The notes beneath the pieces were generated by a model. That model made no database searches. It saw only the letters and a list, made by a program, of their open reading frames with translations, and was not told the DNA's origin. The translations under genes and the position numbers were made by a program. From the NCBI GenBank assembly GCA_022559985.1, contig JAFJTR010000034.1, forward strand, positions 124,001-188,000: a stretch of DNA of 64,000 nucleotides. Reading direction: 5' to 3'. Positions 20,365 through 31,600 of the stretch are shown in pieces; within the stretch, counting starts at the first letter, position 1, and each line of letters opens with the position of its first letter. The stretch is from Parastagonospora avenae f. sp. tritici 18332-5. Taxonomy: Eukaryota > Ascomycota > Dothideomycetes > Pleosporales > Phaeosphaeriaceae.

Positions 20365-21087
20365 AGTTGTGGTTGTTGGTAAGTTTGGTGGAATTATTGA
20401 GGTTGAGTAGAAAGAGGGTATGGAGTATTTATTGAAAGCCTGGTTCTGTGCGAATTATGGCGGGTATATATACTCCTCGGAAGAGTTTATCTCTGTTGTT
20501 TGTTGCTACCTTACTGGGTGTGAAGGCGTGACGTCATACCCCACGTTTCGCGCGCGAGCATCCACAACGGGATCTTGACAACGTTGGCCGAAAGCTATTC
20601 TCGGGCCTTTAGTTTATCCTAACGGCTGATGACAGTGGCGTGGACATGTGATGGACAACTATTTGTGCAGGTCATTTTCAAGAAATGCAATGACGCAATG
20701 TTCGAGGTCCTGAACACTAGACTGACGTGGGATTGTTACATTGGAAGAAGGCTGCGACAATGGAGCAAAAGGTCTTCACTGACACTCACCACCATCGTTC
20801 CTGATGAACGCAAATACGTTGGGGTCGCGCAGCCCTACCGTTATCGCGCGCACTTCCCCTCACTTCGTGTAGCCTGGTCTTTGGTCACAAGCGCGTAGGT
20901 GCCGCAGCCATGCATCCAGCTCAGTCTTCCCATCCTTGGAATGCGGTTCCCCTCGCTGCCAACCACTGTATGCCCCTCCAGCGATACTTGCGCACCAATT
21001 TACAGAAAAAAAAATTGCTTGTGTGCAGGAAAAAGAGCTTGAAGCACGATCGTGTCGATATACCAGCCGTTGCCCTGCGATGATGAG
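20365..21087. other. Intergenic, promoter side of the CsbD-like gene
   Basis: 723 bp. Apart from the TATA box, no gene was recognised up to the first readable codons of the HET remnant. Confidence 0.4.
20465..20472 (-). promoter_or_regulatory. TATA box of the CsbD-like gene
   Basis: TATATATA, about 100 bp upstream of the ATG at 20364 on the minus strand. This is a common layout for strongly inducible fungal stress genes. Confidence 0.45.
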
Positions 21088-22958
21088 AGCTCTTATCTAC
21101 GGCTTCTCAAGCTACAGCCCGGTGTCCCAGATGACGACATCGAATGCGCTCTCGAGATCGCCTCGTATCGGTCTTTTGAGCCTTCGTAGGTGACTATCTC
21201 CTACTGCTGGGGTGATGCCACAGACAACATCTCGGTCGTCTGTGACGAACTACGTGTTCTTATCACGCGTAGTTTGCACGGCGCCTTACGACGCTTCCGT
21301 CCACCAATGGGAACGGCTGCAAGATTGCTGTGGGCAGATGCGCTTTGCATAAACCAAAAAGATGATGAAGAGAAAGGAAAGCAAGTCGGCAGCATGGATG
21401 AGGTTTTTGCCAACGCTAGCAGCGTCCTCGTTTGGCTGGGGGGCAATGTGGATGATCGCATTGCTACTGACACATTCACCCTGACCAGTAAGATCAATCA
21501 GCATCTTGATAAGGCCTATCTGCAATTCAAGGTGATCTCCATGATGCCAGTACTATCAGAATAATTTTCGATCTGTTTGGAGGAGGAGCAGTGGATCGGA
21601 GTCGCTGAATTACTCGATTCACCATGGTTCAGACGAGTGTGGAAGATACAGGCAGATCGCTCCATTCTCGGTGCTTTAACATCAAACGGCCCAACATAGA
21701 CACAGGAAGCAGCGCTGGCAAAAGAATGTGCAGTGTTTAGGGGTTGTTCCGACATAAACGTTGCTGAAATAATAGAATTCTGCTTGTGGTGCTTTCACAA
21801 AGCTGACTTATGGCCTAAAATTGGAACTTTCGCCAGGGTGCCTGAGGTCGCCAAAGTGGTTCTGAACTTCTACACTTACGCACAATACAAATCACTCCGC
21901 CCTGAATCAGAAATTTGGTTCATCAGCAAACCTTTGTCATTTCAAATGGCAAAAAATGAGGAAATAAGACCCTGGATCACCCTGCTACCGCATATCAATC
22001 ATCACAACGCTGCGGATACTCGAGACTAGATACATGCCTTTCTACGATGCCCGAGTGCAAGCACACGTACCAATCGTCCATACTTGCCCGCCGATTACAT
22101 TATATCAAAAGATGAGCTTTACTACCGCTTGGCGGAAACACTTCTTCAAAGTCCTACGAAGGTCCATGGGTACTATGCGCTGCAACACTTCGGCCGAGAA
22201 AACATCTCATATACGGTCCGCCACCATCATGGGTAACCTTATGGGACATTTATCGCATTCATGCCATACTCTCAAACGTGCGATATTGGTACAGAGCTGG
22301 AGGTCCCGAAAACCGATTTCACGCAGAAAAGCAGGAATTTACAGTGCTAGCAATCCGCGGTAGGGATATCGATAAGGTCGTATGGATTTCCAATACGCTC
22401 AATGCGAGGAGCTTATCAGTAAGTGAACATCGTCATGCCCGATTGGCCCAAACCGACGCGGAACCATACATCGACAAACTATGGGATCAAGTGTGCATAC
22501 AGATGGCGGAACTAGGTGTAGTGCCTAAGCCCGAGGACTTCTTGTTGACACTTGTCCAAGGTTTCCCTATGTATGACTCAACTCCAGAGACCCTACACAT
22601 GCTGGCGATAAGTGCCTACCTGGAAGCAGTCGGCTCAAAATTACCTTTGTTAGCTGCTGAGGTTTTGAAAGTAGTGCGTAAAGAGAGTCTTGCTGAGATA
22701 TACCACATCGAGGCTGCGTTTGGACCCCTCGGTAATTTCGGCATTGTAATCACTAGCAATGGGCGCATGGGTCTTCTTCCTGTACCAACTACATTGATCG
22801 GCGATACCTTGTGTATCTTCCACGGCGTCTCTGTACCCTTCGTACTAGCACCAACGGTAGAAGGACGCTTCAAGCTCGTAGGACAAGCACACGTTCAAGG
22901 AGTAATGAATGGAGAACTGGTCGGTCATTCCGAAGCAGAAATGATCTTACTGGAGTAG
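21088..22958 (+). pseudogene. Decayed heterokaryon-incompatibility (HET) domain gene
   Basis: HET proteins trigger cell death after fusion of unlike fungal strains. Readable HET blocks: LRLLKLQPGVPDDDIECALE, ISYCWGD, LLWADALCINQKDD and FANASSVLVWLG, then PWFRRVWKIQ followed by EAALAKECAVFRG, a TRD-x-IHAFL segment and a C-terminal region to 22958 (PSWVTLWDIYRIHAIL and beyond). In-frame stops: TAG 21187, TAA 21562, TAG 22027 and a TAA near 22,234, with a frameshift near 22,200 (frame 1 to frame 3). The TAG at 21697 sits in what looks like a 54-nt GC-AG intron (21652..21705), so it need not be a lesion; the TAA at 21562 could also be intronic (possible 21532..21591). No start ATG in the HET frame was found. 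Decay is thus real, but milder than the raw stop count. Confidence 0.85.
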
Positions 22959-23737
22959 TACCGATTCCCTACACGGCGAAGAACAGCACTCAAGAACACA
23001 GACATCATACAGACATATCAGGTTTGACTCAGCCTTTCAAAAGCCTGTGGTGCTCTAGGGACTGTCACGTAATCATGGAGAGGATCCGCTATCATTTCGG
23101 TCATTTCCTTCACCTGTGTCTGTCATTCCTGTACCAGAGCTCTCGCATTTTCGCACACGACCTTATCCGTAGGACTCCGTCACAAACTCTGCTCTCATAT
23201 CGAACAATCCAAACAGATGACATGTAGTATATATCGCCAACAAAACTGCCAGCACATGTCAGGCAATCGACCACACTGCTTACATCCCTCGCTAATTTGC
23301 CGATACAGTGCCTTCAATAAATAAGCGCTTGCTCGGTAATTCTAAGACAGCAGTACACTGGCAATCTCAGCCTTCAACATTATAAGCTTGTGATGGAATA
23401 GTACTTTGATGCAAGTATGCTCGTCACAATCTAGCCATGCTGAGACAACGAACGAATATCTTAGGAACCATCATTGTTGTTAATATTATATATTAGAGTT
23501 TAAATATTTTCCACACACGCCAATGAACACAGGGGACTTAGCCCGCATCTGTGCAAGATAAGCGCCCATGTCTGTATCTCGCTTCACAAAGTCTACTAAG
23601 TTGATGCAATTGAAGCTCGTGATTTGTTTGCACACTACACCAGTCTCTAGCATAATGAATTCTCTCACTGTTTCTCACCATACCAGCTGTTACGAAGTTT
23701 AGAATTATCGTACCTATCTGAGCATCTGGACAACAGG
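22959..23737. other. Intergenic, AT-rich in its second half
   Basis: 779 bp between the HET remnant and the 3' end of the LysM-WSC gene. An AT-rich patch lies near 23,475-23,520. No gene recognised. Confidence 0.4.
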
Positions 23738-24560
23738 TCACAAAATCCCGAACAAAGCTTTATTTCTGATTGCGCCATTACTCGTAGCAGCAGTCTGTAT
23801 GCCAACGCTCGTAGCCGCACTATTAGCAGTAGCGACAGAACTACTAGTGCTCGCGACAACCGACACAGTATTCTCTAATGCCTCGAAAACATTCACCACC
23901 TGTTTCCCTCCACAAATCTCCGCCTTATTCCCAGTGCACGTCAAATTACACTCAGAGCTATTCTTGGCCCACTCCCCTGCTACTTCGTTGCTGCACCAGC
24001 ACTGATTGCCCTCCTGCGCGCCTGCAAATTTGACGCCCTGGAGATAGCAGCTGTTCTTGCACGCTGCTATGCTGAGAGATGCGTCTCCGTTAGGAGACAT
24101 GTTTTGCTGGAGAATCGGTCGGTTGGGATTCTGCGCGTAACAGCCTAATGCCTCCCAGGCAGTGGGCGAAGGAGCCAGAGAAGAAGTGCTTGTTGCGCTT
24201 GTAGTGTTTGCGATTGTTGTAGTCGAGCTTGTTGTAGCCACGCTATCGAGTCTCCTTTGCGTGACGATGCAGTATGATTGCCAGTCCCATGGGGTGCAGT
24301 CGAGACCAACTGATGGGTTGAATTCGTGGAATTGTTCTGGGGTAACTGGGGAATAAGTATGCGATGCGTTCAAGTGGCATGAACAGATTTCACGTACTGG
24401 TGTAGTAGCTACGAACGTATTCGCAAGATTCGCCTTCGGCATTGTTGTACCATTCTACGCAATCTTTGACTGTGTCGGGGTCCCATTGTAGAAGGGGCTG
24501 GCGAGAAGAATGCGCCAGTCCCAAGAGTGTTGCGGAGGAAAGTAAGAAGAAGTTCTTCAT
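23738..24560 (-). CDS. Secreted LysM plus WSC domain protein
   Basis: 256 residues from exons 24560..24398 and 24345..23738; the 52-nt intron (GTACGT...CCCCAG) splits the LysM domain and splicing restores its frame. Signal peptide: about residues 1-18 (MKNFFLLSSATLLGLAHS). LysM: about 34-82, with the fungal pattern Cys-x-x-Trp-Tyr, ESCEYV, TPEQFHEFNPSVGLDC and the closing Trp/Tyr/Cys. A Ser/Thr-rich linker of about 30 residues is probably O-glycosylated. WSC: about 118-210, starting at LGCYAQNPNRPIL, with CKNSCYLQG, AGAQEGNQCWC and TGNKAEICGG. A Ser/Thr/Ala-rich tail ends in a short hydrophobic stretch; GPI anchoring is possible but weak. LysM binds chitin-type glycans and WSC binds fungal wall glycans, so a wall-bound or effector-type lectin is likely. 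Confidence 0.87.
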
Positions 24561-25318
24561 GGTTGATAAAATTTGGTTGTAAGAAGTGCAAAGCCAAAAA
24601 TCACAATATTACGATAGACCTTCAAGACGGCGCGATGGACTTCGACGTACACGGATTCGGCCACTACAAAGAGAATCTAGACCTAAGATCTATATCGAAA
24701 TTACCCCAGTATGTATGTAAAGTCAGACTCATCGAGATTAATTGCGGCGCGGTAATAGCGCGAGGCCCGTTTAAGAAACTATGTTCCGACGGTCGTCTAC
24801 AAGTAACTTAGCGCGAGAGCCACCTCGGTCCGTTTTTGTGCAGAGTGTCCTGGTCGGATGTTGTGGCGTCTACCATAGGGCCTGATGAGGAAGGTAACAA
24901 GAACGGCGAGTTTCGCGCATCTTGACTCAGCCTCAGCAGATTCTCACATATGAGACAGAGTCACAGCGAGAGTTCAATGTGAAGGAGTCAGAGCAACCCG
25001 CGTGTGTCTATTGAACACATCTAGGGACTAGCATTTGTTCCTACATCAGGATTGGTCGGCAACATGATCCTTTACCTCGAGCTCGACTTGCACAGCCGAA
25101 GTCGAATATATCAATCAGTCTTTGGTGCGAGAGTTCGTCTTGCATTTTGGCCTGAGCCCATTATAGCAGTCTGAACGCAACACATACAGCTTCCTTGAAA
25201 GATTACTTCGCCTGCTTCCTTCGAAGCAAACACTCTCTGCCTCTTGATCCACTAACAACTGCCTCGAATAATTCCACATACGATTCCTCACCATGTCAAC
25301 ATTCCACCCCTCGAACAC
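24561..25318. other. Intergenic, no gene recognised
   Basis: 758 bp. It includes the 5' region of the minus-strand LysM-WSC gene. A short plus-strand frame (24,527-24,811) overlaps that gene's first exon and has no support. Confidence 0.4.
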
Positions 25319-25606
25319 ATGGCGGCGGATATTAAGTGGCTGAAATTCGTGCGCAAGAACAGCGACGAGTATTGGTATCGCGTCGACTGCAAACTGCTCG
25401 ATACGTTTGTAAACGTGCGCTCGATATACGTCTTGTTCATAGATGGGTTCTATACTTGGAATGGGTCGATCATCAAGGGGAATCATCCGTGGTCGTGCGC
25501 GGATGAGGATGTGGTGTTCACGAGGTTTGGGGATGAGAGGGTGCTGAGGGGCATGGAGATCGAGGAGTATTTTCGGCGGATTGTGGATTTTCCGTTGGAG
25601 GAATGA
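25319..25606 (+). CDS. Hypothetical 95-residue ORF, possibly a gene fragment
   Basis: ATG to stop encodes 95 residues beginning MAADIKWLKFVRKNSDEYWY and containing KLLDTFVNVRSIYVLFIDGF. The same frame continues upstream of the ATG with sensible residues (HVNIPPLEHM), so this looks like the C-terminal piece of a longer protein. The Trp/Tyr-rich, charged style recalls the many uncharacterised proteins of filamentous ascomycetes, where such a segment follows an F-box-like start; no such start is visible upstream. No known catalytic or binding motif was found. It may be a truncated paralogue, given the decayed HET gene nearby. Function unknown. Confidence 0.35.
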   Translation: MAADIKWLKFVRKNSDEYWYRVDCKLLDTFVNVRSIYVLFIDGFYTWNGSIIKGNHPWSCADEDVVFTRFGDERVLRGMEIEEYFRRIVDFPLEE

Positions 25607-25896
25607 TGCGATAGGGAGCGAGGAATTGCTTGGGGAAAGGTTTGGGCTGTGTTGTGAAGGATTGGTGGAGTTGGTGATGGTGATAGGGAATGGGCGGTGG
25701 GATGGACGTGAGAATAACCTTCTCCAGTCATTTGCTTTTGGGTATCGAGAAAGCGAAGTGGTAGAAGTGGAAATGAATCTTCCAAATTGCCTCCCTCATT
25801 TCCCTCGTAAGTAAGAGAACATTTCCAATATTTCTTCCCAAATACCAGCTCGTGAACGTCGGCATCCGTAATCGTACAAGGCCGCCACGTACACGC

Positions 25897-27438
25897 CTAC
25901 CAATGACATATCTGCCTGATCGTTAGCACAACCCCTATCAAATCATCACACAGGCTTCACTTACCCCACCCTCACTATCATCAACCTTCCACGTGCCCGC
26001 TAACCCCACAATCCCCCCTTCCACCACTTTCCCGTCTTCAAACGCACTAACCCCAATATCCCCCGGCCCATTATTCAACAACCGCTTCGCCCACGCATCA
26101 ATCGCCGGCTCGCCCGTCTCATCCCTCGCCTGCTTGAGAAACGGGATAAGCGCGGTTCCCCCCGTGCCGCGCAACTTCTTACTGCCACCGCGCGCGAGCG
26201 TGTTGGCGAGGTTGATCTTCGCCGGGGCGGACGGTGGGGAGAAGGAGCGAGTCTGCTCCCGCGACTTGACGATGATGTAGCGCGAGACGAGTTGGATGTG
26301 TTTATCGCGCAGGGAGCGGAGCATGGCGAGACATGCGTCGTACGCAGTCGTCAGCGCGCGGTCGTCGAGATGTGCGTTCACGAATTCGCGGATATTCGCT
26401 ACCTGCTCCATGTGTGAGAGAAAGCGGCGGTGCGGGCCGGGCATGTAGCGGCGCATATCTCGGATGAAGCCGTGGGGCGGGGATTGCACTGCGCCGGAAT
26501 TTGCGGAGGGGGTGGAGGATGGTTTTTCGCCGGTAGGGCGGTGCTCGACTCCTAGCACGATGTCGAAGAATTGGATGATCGAGGACTGCGCGTTGCTGCC
26601 GCCGCTGAATTGCACGTAGGGTTGCGTGTCGGTGGCGTCGTCGAATATGACGCCCCGCGGCAGGCCGGCGTCTGTCATATTTTTGCTTCCGGCGAGGTAG
26701 GGGCGGATTCGGTGGTAGAAGATGTGCGGGTTGCAGCTCTCATACATGCGCTCGAGGAGGGCGCCGAGCTCGTCGAGTCGCTCGGCGAAGGAACGGAGTG
26801 CTTTTGTTACGACGTCGATTTCGTTGTCTCGCGCTGCTGCAATGGCGTCCAGCATTAGAGGTACGATTGGTCCTGCTCTTGCTTCAATCGCTACGGAAAC
26901 TAGGTAGAACCACGACTCGTCCATCGAGCCTGTGAAGGTCATTTGAGTGGAGAGATTATCGAGAGTGTCCATTGGCTCGTCCCTGAAGAGAGGTTGCCAG
27001 TTCCATAAGCAGACACCTGCATATGTGGCAACTGGTGGAAGCTCTAGGTGTCGACATGCTTGAAGAAAAGGTATTGAAATTGAAGGAGGAACAATCTGCA
27101 TTGAACTGTTAGATCTCCTCCGGACTGACCTGATGTCCAGTACTTACATCGGCAGGCTTCTCTCCACCCCAGATATAGCCATGAGCCATGAAGCCGAGGA
27201 TAGAGTATGCGCGCCGCCATTCAGCTTCCGTGAGAAGTAGGTCAGTCTCGAGAATTGGCAGGTTCTCAATGATCTGGCGTAATCGCTTCGCAAGGATTAA
27301 CTTTTGGAAGTTAAGCACAACAGTCTCCCATGGTCTGTAGTACGCATCGGGAAGAACTTCGAGGGGAATTTCGTCCGGAAGGAAGCCGTTCCGTGGTGAA
27401 ACATCGTAGTCGCTGAGGACAGGTAGTTGCGGAAGCAT
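25897..27438 (-). CDS. Indoleamine 2,3-dioxygenase-like protein
   Basis: Haem dioxygenase that opens the indole ring of tryptophan to N-formylkynurenine, the first step of the kynurenine/NAD route. Exons 27438..27148, 27095..25965 and 25911..25897 give 478 residues. The last exon adds only four residues and a stop (GG-ICHW); it is inferred from a GTAAGT donor, a GCTAAC branch site and a CAG acceptor. The unspliced alternative ends at 25938 with ten other residues. Family motifs: FMAHGYIWG near residue 87, SGGSNAQSSIIQFFDIVLG near 270-290, MPGPHRRFLSHM with proximal haem ligand His319, and HGTGGTALIPFLKQ-like GTGGTALIPFLKQARDETG. Length is typical of fungal IDOs. Fungi often carry several IDO paralogues with different tryptophan affinity; which one this is cannot be told here. 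Confidence 0.93.
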
Positions 27439-28626
27439 TGTGGTTGAGGGTGTGTCGCGAGGATTTTGAGTGAGATCGGAGATGGAGGTCAAGAAAGCTG
27501 AGTGGCAGTAAATTAGTTTGGCTGTCTTTGCAACCCTTCCCGTTGTTGTCAGGCAGTTGCTCGGCGTGGCGGTCGTGAAAGGTGTCGCGTGATTGCGCTT
27601 GTTGTAGAGGAGCTGTGTAGCTATAGACAAAGCGCCTAAAGGGTCCGAGTATTATCTGACAACCGCCAGTACAATCTTTTCGCTTTTGAAATCGTCCTGC
27701 AAAATAGCCGGCGAGTCGATTAATGTTAAAATTGTCGTGGGTGCGCGGGACAAAAGGAACGTTCCTTTTAAGCCTTGTAGTGGTGGGTAGAGCGGAGTTA
27801 GCTTCCTAGCGGAGACGCGGAAAGGTTAGTAATAGGATCAAGTAGGTAGCTGAGGCAACCACAAGCCTTTCCGAAACCAAGTGAAAGCAGAGAAGATGAT
27901 CACGTTCGAAGGCGAATAAATCAGGTCATAGACAGCTATCCGCGGCCGTGTCGCTCTGTCACAAGGCTGTAACTACAGGGTGAGTACCGAGGAGGCAAAT
28001 TTCTTCACGCACGGATCGGAATCGGCTGAGATTAGTGATTTGATGTGTTTACCGGACTTCTAGGCACGTCTTAGCAATCAGTTTACGCGCAAGTCGATGA
28101 TTCTGGCATCCCCACATGGAGAGTCGCGAGGCCGTCGACGGACGCTTCCGGCGAACGGAACGGAGTGGTCGAGACCCATGCGAGGACCCTGCATGGTTAT
28201 GGCGCAACGGGCGAGCAGCCGAAGTCGGGCGATCACTCCGATCGAGCACATCATGGCCAGGTGAAACCATCGCAGTCACGAGATCGGAATCTGATGCAGG
28301 TGAAATGCAGAGTCAAAACAGAGGAAGGTAATATGGAAATCAACACTATGAGTAGAAAGCTAGACACAAGAATCTTATTTAGTATGAACGCCTTGATGCA
28401 TGTCGTTACAATATGGCTCCCATCCTTCGCGATCCTCCCAGCTATCCAATAGTCGATTCATTACCCACATCAGCTCAGTAACATACGCCAGCATCAGGTC
28501 TGCTTTTCGGGGGGTATAAGCGTCGCTAAACAAGTATGAATGCAATCCTTACAATCCGACAGTTCCCCTCGTCGCCACACCAACAAGATTAGAATATAAG
28601 GTGAAATCGTGTATCTATATTGCTGC
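27439..28626. other. Intergenic, no gene recognised
   Basis: 1,188 bp between the IDO start codon and the POM1 kinase stop codon. It includes the IDO promoter. No ORF with family features on either strand. Confidence 0.45.
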
Positions 28627-31600
28627 CTATCGCCTCGTCGATGATGACAGACTGGCAATGGCAGCCGCTGAAGCGAGATCGGGTTTCCCAGACACACTAC
28701 GCTGGGCAACTCGTGGTAGGCCACTGTTGAGCGGGGCTCCGTTGACTGTACGCTTCACACCCGCTGGCCCAGGAGCACCTCCTTGCACAGTCGAGTGCCG
28801 TCTCTGCGGGGCAGCACCTTTTACAGGTGAACTGCTCGACGACACCTCGCGGTTGGCGTTGACGGCGGCACCGTTCTTGAAGCTTGTCGCGGGTGGCTCT
28901 GGTAGCGGCCGCACGCGGGACTGTGGGGTCTGAGACGTCGCAACGCGCTTCGCTGGAGAGGAAACACCCGACATACCGTTCAACGGCTGTCGTTGACGAG
29001 CGGACTGGCGGATACCGGTAATAAAAGGGTGGAGCATGGCCTCATCAGGTTTCATGCGGCGTTCTGGATCCCATCGCAGGCAGCGTGCGATGAAGTCAAG
29101 GAAATTGTCGTCGTCGCACTTGAGCGCTTGCTGCAGCGTCTTGGAGCTGGGCCTTCGCCGGCGTCCTTTTGTCGACACAGTCACTCTTGGCTTTCCAAGC
29201 GAGTCAAAGAACAGCTTCTTCCTGCTGCTCTTTTCAATAAGATGCTTCTCTGGGGGACCGAAGATCTCCATAATACAAGCAAGCTGCTCCTGCTCATTCT
29301 CTCCTGGGAAGATGGGATATCCGGTAAGCAACTCCGCGAGGATACATCCCAAGCTCCACATATCGATTGCTAAGCCGTAACTCATACCCAGAATGACCTC
29401 GGGCGATCGGTAAAAGCGAGACTGGATATAAGTATACACTTTCTCATTCTCGAAACAGCTGGATCCAAAGTCAATGACCTTGATCTCCGAATGCAGCGGG
29501 TGGGCGAGTAGGATGTTTTCGGGCTTCAAATCGCAGTGAATGACGCGCTGCGTTTTCAGCAAGACCAGCGAAGCAAGCATCTGCTTGCAGAATCGGCGGA
29601 TGAGGCGGAGTGAGAAGCCCTTGAACTCGTACGCCTTGATGAACTCGTACAGGTTCATACCTAGGAGTTCCGTGGAGATGCAGAGGTGACCGCGGAAGTA
29701 GAAGCTCTGTGTAAAGTTGATCATGCTATGCTTGTTATCGGGGTCCTGGCGATTGTTAGTTTCAATATCAAGCATAGGCAATTAGTGACTCACCCATTCG
29801 CGCAGCTTCTGAAGGATGTTGACTTCGACCAAAGCTTGCTGATGGAACCTCTTCTTGTTACGGATGATCTTGATAGCAACAAGACCGCCGGTTTTGTGAT
29901 CAACGCAACGCACAACCTGACCAAAACTTCCCTTTCCAAGCAGATCGACAACTTCATATCGGTAAGCGAGATGGTCGCCAAAGACGATGTTGTAGTCGCC
30001 CCGATCATCATCGTAGCCAAAGTTTGCTGTCTGTGCATTGAGATCGCCCACATGCTTCTTCGCACTCTTCGTCCCACAAAAGTAGATCTCTTTGTAGTCA
30101 ATAATCTCCCCTCTCTCGAAGATGTTAAGGTTGACCATCTGGAGAGCTTGCGCTGGCGACACGCGCTCTTGGGGCTTGGCGCGTTTCCGGAGCTCGTCTA
30201 CATCGCGTGCTGCATTCTCAAAGTCTTTTCGCTTTGAGGCAAGCTTCTTCATCTCCTCGTCTGCCATCAAATCATCCTTGTCGAGGTTCGGGTCCAAGTT
30301 GCGAGATTTGAGCATGTTAGACGAGCTCTTCGACCCAAGCATTCGTTGCATAGGGGTCAAGATTGAAGATGCGGATTTTGGTACTCCCTGAGCTCCAGCA
30401 GAATCGTTGTATCCTGACAGAGTGCGCATACCAGCAGTAACCGAGGGCTTGCGAACGCCAGGCTTCTCGAGTTCAGTATCACTCGCAACTGTTGCGGTGG
30501 ATGTTTTGCGGCGCCCGAAATCCAGCGATGGCCGAGTCCGGTTCGTAGCAGGAGTTGGGCTAGTGCCAAGACTACCTAGTCCGCCAGTCCACGTAGCCGA
30601 GGCTGGCAAGCGCGGTGGGGGCATGTCGCCATGCTTTGCTGACTGCGGTGCTGCATCATCAGGTTTCTGAGATCCTCTGCGGACTGGTGTGTTTTGAGCG
30701 GCATGTGTAGCTGCCTTGGACGGAGCTCGTCGCCAGCCGCTCAAGCTAAGCTTGCGCCTCAGTGAAGAACCAGAGGAGGGCGTCTCGGGTTCTGTCGAAG
30801 TAGAAGTATGTGCAGAGTCCGAAGTATCCTTCTTTTGCAGCGGGCGTGCACCGGCAGGCTTGATGTGCTGCATTTCGACGTCTTTGGCACCTGTGTAGTG
30901 TTCTCCACTTGGTCGCGACTGTAAGCGTGCGAACTCACCACTACCCTTTGGCAACGAGTTTGAAGCGAAGGGCGTGGTTGTTTGTCGTGTTGGGTTCAAT
31001 GTTGGTATGGGCATTGTTCCAATAGCAGGTGGTCCACCAAATGGCTCTGCTGCACGCAAATTGTACGCGGAGCTGCTGCTACGAATCTGTTGTTCAAAGT
31101 CATGGCTTTCGTGAGGGCCACTCTTGTTAAAGAAGCTAGCCTTGGACGCCGTCATGGGGGTGCTAGGTGTCTTGTTGACAGCGCGCTTCGGCGGAGGCGT
31201 GACATTGCGATTCTCAACTTCAGCGGAAGGCGCAGGGAACGACGAGATTCGGTTGTTGAAGGGTGTGCTCAGAGGTAGCAAGTTCAATGGCGGGAGCCTG
31301 ATTGGCTGCAAGTTCTTCTTCGTGGACGGCTGTGCAACAGGTGTCCGATCGGGTTCAGATCCGGAGCCAACTGTCAGGCCGCGTCGGTGTCTGATGGAAC
31401 CCGTGCTCCCTTTGGACATCTCGCTCCTGATGGATTGGTTGTGTGGAGTTTCTGCCTGTGGAGCTGCGTTAGTCCCACTGTTGCCAGCTGGTGGCGCTGA
31501 TGGAGGTGGTGCTGGCATGTGCGACTTGAATGACGATGTAGAAAAGCTGAAACTGCTGCGTTCTGGGTCTTTTGGAGACTCGTATGCCTTTGGAATTGCT

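Noticed and set aside
21697..21699. TAG in the HET remnant as a nonsense mutation
   Set aside because: It lies inside a plausible GC-AG intron, so it is not counted as a lesion.
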